Made by a program: the position numbers and the translations under genes. This document shows positions 1 to 9,717 of a stretch of DNA of 47,604 bases, one piece after another (positions within the stretch are counted from its first letter, which is position 1; every line of letters starts with the position of its first letter). The stretch spans positions 1 through 47,604 of the forward strand of contig JAUCBJ010003139.1 of the NCBI GenBank assembly GCA_032718475.1. Reading direction: 5' to 3'. The DNA comes from Nemertoderma westbladi. Its lineage: Eukaryota > Xenacoelomorpha > Nemertodermatida > Nemertodermatidae. The notes under the pieces are model-generated. The model saw only the letters and a program-made list of their open reading frames with translations, was not told the DNA's origin and did no database searches.

Positions 1-381
1 AGGGGCAGTCCAAGTATGACGTCTGCACTTTTCCCCAAAATGTTGACCCCCTCCCTCCCCTAAATCAGATGTCATCAGATAGGCATTGACACCCCCCCCC
101 CCCCCCCCTAAATCAGATTAAAAAAATTTTCGCGTCCTAATCACTGAAACATGGTGACTGGTAACTGAAACAGAAGGTCGTGCTATGGGCCTTCGGGGGC
201 TTCGAACAATTAAAATAGGCAAGCTATTTACTCTTCTGCTATATCTCTTCTAGCACCTATAAATTAACATGCTGACGTCAGATTTTGGCTGACCCCCTCC
301 CCTCCCCTCATCAGCACGTCATCAGATTTTCCCAACCCCCTCCCCCCCCTAAAGTGCCGACGTCATACTTGGACGGCCCCT
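1..381. mobile_element. Short inverted-repeat DNA element (MITE-like)
   Basis: Bases 1-23 and 359-381 are inverted copies of each other (AGGGGCAGTCCAAGTATGAC... against ...GTCATACTTGGACGGCCCCT), with one mismatch. Inside, C-rich runs and repeated 'atcagat'/'gacgtca' words occur near both ends, as in non-autonomous DNA transposons. There is no transposase. The left target duplication lies outside the window, so superfamily and exact ends are not provable. The minus-strand gene on its right reads into the right terminal repeat. Confidence 0.7.
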
Positions 382-1831
382 TATATGTTAGAGTTGTCAG
401 AATGGGAGCTGTATGTGGATACTGCCTGCAGATTAATCCCAGAAAACCGTCAACTACATCATCGTTAATCCATAGGTTTGCTGTATTTATAATTTCTTCT
501 TGTTTTTTGGGCTCACTGTAGTTTAACTCCAGACACTTCAGCGATTCTTTTGCTGGTACTGGGTAGTTAGGCGCTGTAGTGCAGATAGAGTCAATGAAGA
601 TTCTAATTTCAGATGGTATGTCACGTTCGCACATATTTAGATTGTTGTCTGGGTAAACATCATAACCAGTGCCGGCATCATTAGTTGCTTCATTGTAAGC
701 GTGGCGCACCTTAGGGTTTAAGTTTCCACCCAATGTAACATCGTCAATGACTACCACACTGTTGTCAAATGATACATGTTTGTGTTCAGGATCATCTTCA
801 GTAAGATCTATTGTTTCTGGAATAGTGATTTCAGGTTTATGTTTCTTCCTGAAGAAATCAGTTATCTTTGTTATATGAGTAGACTGATTCTTGTTGGAGG
901 GGTTCCCTGATACCGCGATCGAGGAAGGATCGACTCCGGTTAAACTCGAGGAAGAATCGACTTCGGTTAAACTCGAGGAAGGATCGACTCCGGTTAAACT
1001 CGAGGAAGGATCGACTCCGGTTAAACTCGATGAGGGATCGACTCCGGTTAAACTCGAGGAAGGATCGACTCCGGTTGAACTCGAGGAAGGATCGACTCCG
1101 GTTAAACTCGAGGAAGGATCGACTCCGGTTAAACTCGAGGAAGGATCGACTCCGGTTAAACTCGAGGAAGGATCGACTCCGGTTAAACTCGAGGAAGGAT
1201 CAACTCCGGTTAAACTCGGGGAAGGATCGACTCCGGTTAAACTCGAGGAAGGATCGACCCCGGTTAGACTCGAGGAAGGATCGACTCTGGTTAAACACGA
1301 GGAAGGATCGGCATCGGTTGAGGTCAAGGACGGATCGACTCCGGTTAAACTCGAGGAAGGATCGACACCGGTTAAACTCGAGGAAGGATCGACTCCGGTT
1401 GAACTTGGGGGAGGATCGACTCCAGTTGAAGTCGAGGAATGATCGGCACCGGTTGAGCTAGATGAAGGATCGACTCCGGTTGAAGTCGAGGAAGGATCGG
1501 CTCCGGTTAAGCTCGAGGGACGATCGACTCCGGTTAAACTCGAGGAAGGATCGACTCCAGTTGAAGTCGAGGAATGATCGGCACCGGTTGAGCTCGATGA
1601 AGGATCGACTCCGGTTGAAGTGAAGTCGTGCGTATCGGTGCACGATTGATCGGATGGAGTGCCTGAGTCCCGACGGAGGTCCTCTGGGAATATCGCTTTT
1701 CCTTTTAAATCTAAAAGGCGCATAGCACGCTTGAGTTTTTCTGGACGAGATCCCGTAGTGGTTAAATCGTTCTTGTCAAGGAACCGTTTCAGTGTCTCCG
1801 TGTTCATTTTACGGAGACGAGTGTAATCCAT
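311..1831 (-). CDS. SAP-like / 9-residue-repeat / truncated Ulp1 (C48) protease-like protein
   Basis: This is a 506-residue open frame. Residues about 6-45 resemble a SAP DNA-binding helix-extended-helix motif (TETLKRFL..., then RPEKLKRAMRLL). Residues about 70-310 are 26 repeats of a nine-residue unit, consensus SSSLTGVDP. An acidic linker follows, and near residue 453 the motif LWINDDVVDGFLGL matches the opening of Ulp1/SENP cysteine proteases (usual form WLND-E-VI). The frame then enters the inverted-repeat element at about residue 484, so the catalytic His, Asp and Cys are absent. SAP plus Ulp1-like domains are known in some large DNA transposons of the Zisupton/KDZ type, so this may be a broken transposon gene rather than a host gene; that link is inference. 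The first ATG at 1831 directly precedes the SAP-like region. An exon boundary near the 3' end cannot be excluded. Confidence 0.6.
   Translation of the reverse strand: MDYTRLRKMNTETLKRFLDKNDLTTTGSRPEKLKRAMRLLDLKGKAIFPEDLRRDSGTPSDQSCTDTHDFTSTGVDPSSSSTGADHSSTSTGVDPSSSLTGVDRPSSLTGADPSSTSTGVDPSSSSTGADHSSTSTGVDPPPSSTGVDPSSSLTGVDPSSSLTGVDPSLTSTDADPSSCLTRVDPSSSLTGVDPSSSLTGVDPSPSLTGVDPSSSLTGVDPSSSLTGVDPSSSLTGVDPSSSLTGVDPSSSSTGVDPSSSLTGVDPSSSLTGVDPSSSLTGVDPSSSLTEVDSSSSLTGVDPSSIAVSGNPSNKNQSTHITKITDFFRKKHKPEITIPETIDLTEDDPEHKHVSFDNSVVVIDDVTLGGNLNPKVRHAYNEATNDAGTGYDVYPDNNLNMCERDIPSEIRIFIDSICTTAPNYPVPAKESLKCLELNYSEPKKQEEIINTANLWINDDVVDGFLGLICRQYPHTAPILTTLTYKGPSKYDVGTLGGGGGWENLMTC
906..1625 (-). repeat. 27-bp coding minisatellite (about 26 units)
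   Basis: The plus-strand unit is GAGGAAGGATCGACTCCGG plus TTAAACTC (27 bp). It repeats about 26 times with few substitutions and keeps the minus-strand frame open throughout, giving the SSSLTGVDP repeat. Variants carrying TGADH and TGVDR are grouped at the N-terminal side. Open frames on the plus strand here are by-products of a 27-bp unit without stops. Confidence 0.9.
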
Positions 1832-4477
1832 ATCCAGAAATACGTGGACGCTAGCACTCGTCTATACGCCCGTTCTGTCGATCCGAGGGATCGCTTGTTG
1901 AGGTCTCTGACGTGGTTGTAGGCTACGAACCCGGCCTCCAGCGAGTATTCTCTGCCAGAAACCTTCGCGCGCGTATTACAGTAGGTACAGCAAATAAAAT
2001 AAAATAAAATCGGAGATAAAATCTGGTTGAGTTGTGGTATCCAATGACGGCGTTAAGTAATATCCACTAGGGGGACATTACTTACGGTAAAATAAACTTA
2101 TCATATTCCGGGGAACGGTGTACTTGCGTATGCTTTACAGTACTGTAATGATGGCCATGGCCATGTATGCCTACAGTTTCGACAGAACACTGAAATATGT
2201 TTACACAGTATGTAGACCTACATATAACAGGTCTTGGGCCTTCTTGCAAAATAACTCACCGTAAAAGTGCATCGTAATTAAATAAACTAATTACCAATTG
2301 AGAAAATAAGTCAATTAAGGTAAAATAAAAAGTGCAGTGATACATGGCAGCCCTCAAAATGGCCACAACTTGGGGGGGGGGGTGTATCAGAATGCCCAAT
2401 CATTGGCTTTCGGAAATAACGCACACACACCCCCCAATTTGGAAAACCTCCCGAATTGCTGAAGCTGATAGCTCACTGTTCTGACTCGTCAGACATAATG
2501 TAGGTCTTATGAATTTATTTAAACTTTAATGATATTTTACCAGGATTTTATTCAGAACAATTTTAAATAGTAACAATTTTCCAAGCTAACCTGTCTGTCA
2601 GGATCGCCTAGGTAGACTGAATCCATTGGTTCCAAGTCCATTCGGGGGATGTATGAAGTCTGGCAGACAATAAAGAGGGTGAAGACGATGAATAAATAAA
2701 CCAATCGGGAATGCATACTTGTTAATCGAATTCTATGATGTAAAATATAAAGGGAGGAATGATAATTATATATACTGTATTTATGTTGGTAAAAAGTAAG
2801 GCGGTATTATTTATTGTTTCTTACCATAATCGGCAGCATTGCTGCTCTACGTTTTACGACGATGTGTGTTTATGACTCATATAAATGAATGGCCCACAGA
2901 TTTAATTATTCAAAGGCCCAATGTTTTTAATAAAAAAAAAAACAATAATGTTTACAAAACAACAATAGAAAATAGCAGCTTGTGAATAATCAATTGCAGA
3001 CAATATTGCAGTACGTGGGACGGCTAGTAAAAATTAATATATTGAGGATATGAGGCATTTAATATATCTAACTGATAAGTTTGAATTAACTTAAAAATCT
3101 AAATAAAATAAATACTGCATGTAATAATTACAGTAACTACTGTATGTACAAATCATTTAAAATAATTTAAAAGTTTTGGTTTGCTCAGAGGTTTTGACAT
3201 GGAGTCGAAATAGTTGGCTGCAAAATCAAGGCTTGGGCAGCGGATTGTGCGTTGAACCCACAGACAACGCACCTTTAGCGAACTAATCTTGTGGTGGAAG
3301 CCGTTGGATAATAACCATTCTACTTCGAAGGTACTTAAATCTAATGGGGAGTGGATATTGATTTAAAATATCAAACTCTTTCTGGGGAATCTCATTTAAA
3401 GTATACAGGTTGAAATATACTGCTACTTTTTCAATGTTCAGTATTTCAATTTCTATTTAGTGTAACTTCACAGCTTTGATGCTATCTAGAAACTCTTCAT
3501 TTAACACAATTCGCAAATTGTTATTGATTTCTCCCAAGAAAGCATTCCACAGGGCTTTGATAAGTAGCCTTGTTATTTGGACAGGGCTTTTAATGAAGTT
3601 GTGACCTGCATAAAGTCATTTACCGTACCTGCAGCTACACTCACTGACTGTACCGGAAAGGAAGGCCAAACCGCTGCAGCTAACAATCACGCGAATATAT
3701 AGTTAATATAATCATCATTAACACAGTTCACAGGAAGGAAATTTGATCAGAGTGCCTGAGAAGTGGTCAGTTTAGGGACTCTGGCCGGTATGCTGTTGAT
3801 TTAGGCAGGAAATCGTGTGGACTTTGTGTCGACGCTGTTGCACCTTCAAGTCGGATGTATACACCAGATCGAGATTTCCCACAACCTTTGTGGGTTTGAA
3901 AAGTTAAAAAGATTCAGCTACTCTCATTAAAACGTATTGTACACAGTACAGTAGGCTATTGGTTAATCTACTGTATAACGGTACAATTGTGATAGACGCA
4001 AGAGGTGGATATATTTTCAGGCCTACCAAAGGTAAACCTACAGAAAGTACTGTACCGTAGGCCACTATACTGTACTGTATATCTTATACAGGGGTACAAA
4101 GAAAGAAGTGGTTAAAAGAACGGTAGCATAGGAAATAAAATCCTGATTTAACATTCAAATCCTTTGATCTAGCTATCAAGAGTGACAGCTTCATTAACTT
4201 GCTTGTTTATATGATCTCATAAAAAATTTACAGCATGATATGATGTTTACAATAAGCACCTGGGCGCACGGGGGGGGGGGGGGGGGGGGGGGTTATAGAC
4301 TTATAGACGCAAGAAAATCTATCTGTATATATCAACAACAACAATGTAATTATCGATTAATAGAAAATAACGCGGTGCAGCAAGTTTTATTAGTTCTGCA
4401 GTAGTAATTAGCTGGTATTTCAGTAGTTTTCTGCGGGAGAGGGATAGGGTGTTAAATTACAGGAAAAAACTTGAAAA
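1832..4477. other. Intergenic, no gene seen
   Basis: I see no supportable coding region. The stretch holds an (AAAAT)n run near 1995-2010, G runs near 2370 and 4271-4292, and AT-rich unique-looking sequence. Short words such as TACTGTA and GGCCTAC recur. Confidence 0.5.
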
Positions 4478-4793
4478 AATTATTAAGTAATTTATTTAAA
4501 CAGGACTTGCGAAAACATGAATTCGCCACCGGCGGGGATCGAACCCGCGTCTCCCGATAAACGTTCAGGTATGCTAACCACTACACCACGGAGGCTCCTG
4601 CATCTTTCCGATTGATTTGCTATAGGTGGTAAGCTACCTTACGGTTGCTATTGAATACAGTCCGCCCTTACGGATGGATTTAATCTGTATCCTAATACAG
4701 TAGCAGTTATGACATGTACTGCAAACGAATCTTATTGTTTATATGTTTTAACATCCATAGATTGTATAAATTATTAAGTAATTAAACAGGACT
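4478..4793. repeat. Direct repeat pair flanking the tRNA-like segment
   Basis: AAATTATTAAGTAATT...TAAACAGGACT at 4478-4507 recurs at 4768-4793, the left copy having 4 extra bases. The two copies bracket the tRNA-like sequence and could be a target duplication left by retroposition or a local duplication. Confidence 0.5.
4524..4595 (-). tRNA. tRNA-like sequence (anticodon position GTT, possibly pseudogene or SINE head)
   Basis: The minus strand folds as a cloverleaf. The 7-bp acceptor GCCTCCG/CGGTGGC has one T-T mismatch; the D arm is GTGT/GCAT; the 5-bp anticodon stem is CCTGA/TCGGG; the T arm GCGGG-TTCGATC-CCCGC is perfect and gives a canonical B box. The anticodon loop is ACGTTTA, so positions 34-36 read GTT (Asn), but position 33 is C instead of the near-universal U. 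The body looks more like the Glu/Asp/Gly type than Asn. With the acceptor mismatch this suggests a pseudo-tRNA or the head of a tRNA-derived SINE rather than a working tRNA. Confidence 0.6.
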
Positions 4794-5277
4794 AAGGATG
4801 ATCCAACTCTATAGCAAACTTGAAAAAAAGCACAGTAGTACAGTATTTTAAGATTAGCTATTTCCTTCAACGCTTTAAGACTTATATCTTATCTTATAAG
4901 CTTAAGATCAGAGCGTTATCAATAGAGGCAAGAATTGTAATCATATTTAAAATACTAGATTGTGGTTCAGAAGTGTACAGGGCTACAGTTTGCCGTGCCA
5001 TCTATATATTCAATATAATTATATTTAGATTGTAATAATACTCTACGTACAATTACATTTTGTTACGTTTAAATTTTTTATATTAGCTAGTTTTTGTTTC
5101 TTTTTTTAAATATTCTAGAACATATTATCTACTCACTTGATATAAAAATTTTGTTCTAGAACAAATATTTTTTGTTCTAGAAGAAAAAATAAAAAGCAGT
5201 AGTTATTTTCTTAATTTTTTATTGTATGTTATCTTTGTATAAATTTTTTATACTAGCTAGTTTTTGTTTCTTTTTTT

Positions 5278-6208
5278 GGCTAGAGTTCCGTACGTCCCCC
5301 CATTTTTAAAATGACTTGAATTGCCTTGAAATGACTTGTATTGTCATTTAATATTATGGAATATATTTTTTCTACCTATAATATATACTATATATACAAT
5401 ATATATATATATATTATATATATTATATAGTATATATAGATAGTATATATATATATATTATTTTTAAAATGACTTGAATTGCCTTGAAATGACTTGTATT
5501 GTCATTTAATATTATGGAATATATTTTTTCTACCTATAATATATACTATATATACAATATATATATATATATTATATATATTATATAGTATATATAGATA
5601 GTATATATATATATATTATTTTTAAAATGACTTGAATTGCCTTGAAATGACTTGTATTGTCATTTAATATTATGGAATATATTTTTTCTACCTATAATAT
5701 ATACTATATATACAATATATATATATATATTATATATATTATATAGTATATATAGATAGTATATATATATATATTATTTTTAAAATGACTTGAATTGCCT
5801 TGAAATGACTTGTATTGTCATTTAATATTATGGAATATATTTTTTCTACCTATAATATATACTATATATACAATATATATATATATATTATATATATTAT
5901 ATAGTATATATAGATAGTATATATATATATATTATTTTTAAAATGACTTGAATTGCCTTGAAATGACTTGTATTGTCATTTAATATTATGGAATATATTT
6001 TTTCTACCTATAATATATACTATATATACAATATATATATATATATTATATATATTATATAGTATATATAGATAGTATATATATATACTATATATATACT
6101 ATCTATATATACTATATACTAATATTTGATTAGTGTCGCTCAAGAAACATGGTGTTATGGTATAGTAAAAAAATCTCGCAAAATGGGGGGACGTACGGAA
6201 CTGTTCCC
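5278..6208. mobile_element. Inverted-repeat DNA element carrying a 158-bp satellite array
   Basis: The ends contain the inverted pair AGTTCCGTACGTCCCCCC (from 5284) and GGGGGGACGTACGGAACT (to 6201), 23 bp of perfect match with ATTTT/AAAAT included. Outside it, GGCTAG and TGTTCCC may extend the inverted repeat imperfectly. It is inserted into a T run, with 7 T on the left and 8 T on the right, consistent with a 7-8 bp target duplication. There is no transposase. The interior is almost wholly the tandem array. Confidence 0.7.
5303..6092. repeat. 158-bp tandem array, five copies
   Basis: The word ATGACTTGAATTGCC starts at 5311, 5469, 5627, 5785 and 5943, exactly 158 bp apart, and the units look identical. 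Each ends in a long (TA)n stretch with partial palindromes. The last unit runs into an inverted copy of its own tail (6085-6120), giving a possible hairpin. Confidence 0.92.
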
Positions 6209-6522
6209 TTTTTTTTAATCTTCTAGAACATATTATATATTCAGTTAATATAAAAATGTTGTTCTAGAAGAAATATTTTTTGTTCTAGAACAAAAAATAA
6301 AAAGCACTAGCTAATTTGTTAATTTTTTTAATTTTATTGTATGTTATCTTTGTATAAATTTTTTACACTACCGGTAGCTAGTTTTTGTTACTTTTTTCTA
6401 AATGTTTAAAAACATATTATCTATTCATTTAACATAAAAATTATTTTGTTCTAGAATAAATATTTTAAGATCATTTTATTATATCAAGAAACATAATTGC
6501 TACAATGGCACGGCAAAGTGTA

Positions 6523-6812
6523 AGAGTCCCGAGTACAGTATGTGAAAATGATCATAGTAAAAAGTTCTTATATAGCACCTTGCGAGTTACATAATATTTC
6601 ACATTTACGAATAAAATACTTAATGTACTACAGAATCTGTACATACTGTATGTTATTTAAATTGGAAGGAGTTGGAAGGAGGGTTGTAGGAATTAATTAA
6701 GCAAGGTTGAGTAATTTGGTGAAGTGAAACTTTCTAATGAAAATTCTTGGTTTTAGGCTTTGACCCAGAAAAAAGGGTGGCTTTTCTACAAAAACCTGTG
6801 GGGCGAGTCAAA
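6523..6812. other. Intergenic, no gene seen
   Basis: AT-rich sequence with no supportable coding region. It includes 'cctgtggggcgag' near 6797, which recurs near 12354 in a similar setting and suggests a degraded dispersed repeat. Confidence 0.35.
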
Positions 6813-6957
6813 ACTGCGAGCCATCAGCGAACTGTTATAATTATACTATGGCCGTATTCTAAAAGTCTGTGTGTGTGTGTAGGTGTGTGTGTGTGTCGGA
6901 AGCCAATATATAACTAGCCATAGTATAATTATAATTGTTCGCTAAGATGGCTTGCAG
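6813..6957. repeat. Inverted repeat with (TG)n loop
   Basis: The arm 6813-6854 and the reverse complement of 6914-6957 match over about 42 bp with a few differences (core TATAATTATACTATGGC). The loop holds a TG microsatellite at about 6865-6897. It could be a hairpin-forming non-autonomous element. Confidence 0.7.
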
Positions 6958-7549
6958 CTTTTGCTGCACGACTGCGCGACTCTTTGCGGCCTCACTCGTG
7001 TAACTTTACAATTGATGATACAGTAAATGAAACAAGATTACTTCACAGTTACACTCGCTACACTCGCTACACTCTACAAGAGCACCAAAGCAGGGAATCT
7101 AAGAAAGACAACTTAAGAGTTACCAAAGAGCTCCACCTCTAATAACATTCGCACTCTTTAGAAATCATTGATGGACCAACCCTGAGGGACTTCCTTTCCA
7201 TTAGTGCTAACAAACCGCCGCACCTGACTAATGTTACTGTGTAGCTTATATTGGCTTACCAGAGACACGCCACATTTAATTACTTCAAGATTCAACGTAC
7301 AATACACAGCTGAAGCCCCTCTCAGTCAATTAGGCGAGTACATTTACCATGGAGACACGGACTTTGGCCCTCTACATAAATAGGTTAGCCTCCCGCTATG
7401 AATAATAAAACTTGCTGTACTTCAGTTTTAATGGCGTCAGTTTACTAACAACCTTCACATCATGGATATTTTCGATTACATTGACTGTAGAACAATGAAT
7501 TTCGAATTTTCAATTTGTAAACGGGGAACATGTTGTTATACAATACTAC

Positions 7550-7778
7550 GGGATGTTGTAGCATTGCTGGGTGCTGGGTGCACTCTCCCGGGATGTTGTA
7601 GCATTGCTGGGTGCATTCTCCCGGGATGTTGTAGCATTGCTGGGTGCTGGGTGCATTCTCCCGGGATGTTGCAGTATTGCTGTATGCTGGGTGCTGTGTG
7701 ATGGGTGCTGTGTGCTAGGTGCTGTGTGCTAGGTGCTGTGTGCTGGGTGCGGTGTGCTGGGTGCTGGGTGCACTCTCC
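7550..7778. repeat. GC-rich minisatellite
   Basis: Repeats of GGGATGTTGTAGCATTGCTG with GGTGCATTCTCCC occur four times, followed by a shorter array of 'tgctgggtgctgtg' units. The small plus-strand frame across it (7462-7701) is repeat-driven. Confidence 0.85.
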
Positions 7779-7796
7779 AGTTACGAAATTTTACTT

Positions 7797-7905
7797 GAAT
7801 CCGTCCAGGATTGAACCCGCGGACTGTCCAGCTTGAGGTAAAAGGATTATTAACCCTTTTACCAGTCAGGTTACTTCCAGAATGGAAGTCTGGCAATCTA
7901 ACCAT
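7797..7905 (-). other. Degenerate tRNA-like / SINE-like relic
   Basis: On the minus strand there is a good B box (GGTTCAATCC), a 5-bp stem CCAGA/TCTGG around the loop CTTCCAT, and a 9-bp hairpin GGTAAAAGG/CCTTTTACC between them. The T stem and acceptor do not pair well, so this is at best a decayed tRNA-derived retroposon. Confidence 0.3.
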
Positions 7906-8885
7906 TCACATAGCGTCTAAGATAAAAGGTATACCTTGAACAATTACCTGATATCTTTTATGTCCGCAATCTTGGTCCTATTTTTTTCCTCCCAACTGTC
8001 AATATCATCATCTACAACCACTGTGCTCAATCCTACTGTACTTGGCAGTCTTTAACTACTCGCTTTGCAATGAAATGGTACTGTACTGTATAATAACCAT
8101 GAACCATCACAGCGACAAACGGTATAGTTATATGGTACACACTACTCTACATCTACCAATTTTGGCAGGACAATTACTGTAGGTCTACACTAATAGACAA
8201 AGTCGACCGGTATTTTTGAACCACGATATACTACAGAGATTCTAGTCTCAGACTGAGGGCGCATAATATGATCGGCGTACTCAGTTAGACATACGTGTAT
8301 CTAAGGCGCGCCCCACCTCGCCGGTCCTCAATTTTTACTGTGGACATGTTACCCAGGCCTGGGGGTTTACAAAACTTGGGGAAACACCTACTGTACTTTG
8401 CAAAATAAATTATTAGTTTCTTATGTAGGCCTATATCTAACAACCATACTGTCACTGATATACCACATGTTTTAGAAACCACTCCAACCAATTCGATTTG
8501 TTTATCCGAGTTTAGTAAAGTCGTTTGTGTTTACTATTGCTTCAGTTAAATGTTTTACTATAAAGTTCAGGCAGTTTGCGAATTCCGGAGTTGTAGTACA
8601 GTAAGTACATGTGAAGTACTGAGTAGTACACAGTTGTACCGAAGTACAGAATAGGAAAGTCAATGTGTTGGGATTACATATAAAGTCTGAGAGTGTCTCA
8701 TTGTTTATTAGAAAATACAATATTGTAAATTAAACAGTTTGAACGAGTTTGCATCATTCGGGGAAACAAAAAAAAATTACAAAAATCGCCGCTCAGGGCC
8801 ACCATGATGTTGGAATTAAGTGTTTAGGGAACCTTATAATTAGCAAGTCGTCAGACTTGATTAGGTCTACTATAAGAAAAAAAAG
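7906..8885. other. Intergenic, no gene seen
   Basis: Short open frames only, none with a recognisable domain. 'ttgaacgagtt.gca' followed by 'ggggaaaca' near 8738-8770 recurs near 12310-12340. Confidence 0.35.
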
Positions 8886-8978
8886 CTACTGACTACTGAC
8901 TACTGGCTACTGACTACTGGCTATTGACTACTAACTACTGGCTACTGACTACTGGCTACTGACTACTGGCTACTGACC
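8886..8978. repeat. 7/14-bp minisatellite (GACTACTGGCTACT)
   Basis: Alternating GACTACT and GGCTACT units run for about 90 bp. Confidence 0.9.
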
Positions 8979-9055
8979 TAGAGCAAAAACGGCGCTAACG
9001 ATTTTGATGAAATTTTGCATGAACCATGAAAATAGATTTCTATGGGTACTTGTGA

Positions 9056-9717
9056 AATCGCGGTTTAAATTGAAACATTTCAACTTGTTTTATTTCGAAA
9101 AATAGCCCCAAAACACGAAAATTGCCATAGGCGCAATGATAAAACACCAGGTGGCACTCATGAAAAAAATGTATAGAGATGGCCTGGTAAAGTAGCCCCA
9201 AAACTCGAAAATTGCCATAGGCGCAATGATAAAAACACCAGCTGGCACTCATGAAAAATGTATAGAGAGATGGCCTGGTAATGCATTCAATAGGAAGGGC
9301 CAACTAACAAAGAAGTACTTTCTCTGCCAAGTATTATCACTCTACTCTACAACCCAGACAGTATGCAAACATTAACTGGTTTAGCTGGCTATTACAGTCT
9401 CAGCTGAATAACTCTTCCCAATGCGAGTGTGTTGGCTACACTATTGATTGTACTGTGCTCTCTAGCTCTCATCTAATAATAATTGTTTTATTTGGAAATC
9501 TTTGTGCCAACATTAATACTGTGGAGGCTGTATGCTAAGGCTGAATGTTTACTCAGCCTCATAATGATTCTCCATAAGGCTAACATAATCGTTTGAAATA
9601 TAAAAATCTGTTATAACAATAATATAATTGTTGTATTTAATTAATATCGTAGTTTACATTGAACGGTATAAATTGTTAATCGCGGTTTACATTGAAACAT
9701 CTCAACTTGTTTTATTT
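9056..9717. repeat. 40-bp direct repeat pair
   Basis: AATCGCGGTTTA-ATTGAAACAT...CAACTTGTTTTATTT occurs at 9056-9095 and 9678-9717 with two differences. Confidence 0.7.
9104..9282. repeat. 90-bp tandem duplication
   Basis: The unit starting AGCCCCAAAAC at 9104 is repeated from 9194 with a few changes. The minus-strand frame over it (9040-9303) is a by-product. Confidence 0.85.

Larger units (their letters stand above)
5071..6475. repeat. AT-rich tandem repeat (about 170-190 bp unit, 3 copies, middle one interrupted)
   Basis: Units begin 'aaattttttata-tagctagtttttgtt' at about 5071, 5241 and 6356, and contain the palindrome TTGTTCTAGAACAA. The second copy is split at its T run by the inverted-repeat element 5278-6208. 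Unit 1 shows the uninterrupted form, which identifies the insertion site. Confidence 0.75.

Noticed and set aside
891-1461. Two plus-strand frames of 183 and 143 codons
   Set aside because: They exist only because the 27-bp repeat lacks stops in several frames; the minus frame has domains at both ends and they do not.
5303-6092. CRISPR-like array
   Set aside because: Units are contiguous 158-bp copies without unique spacers, in eukaryotic AT-rich DNA.
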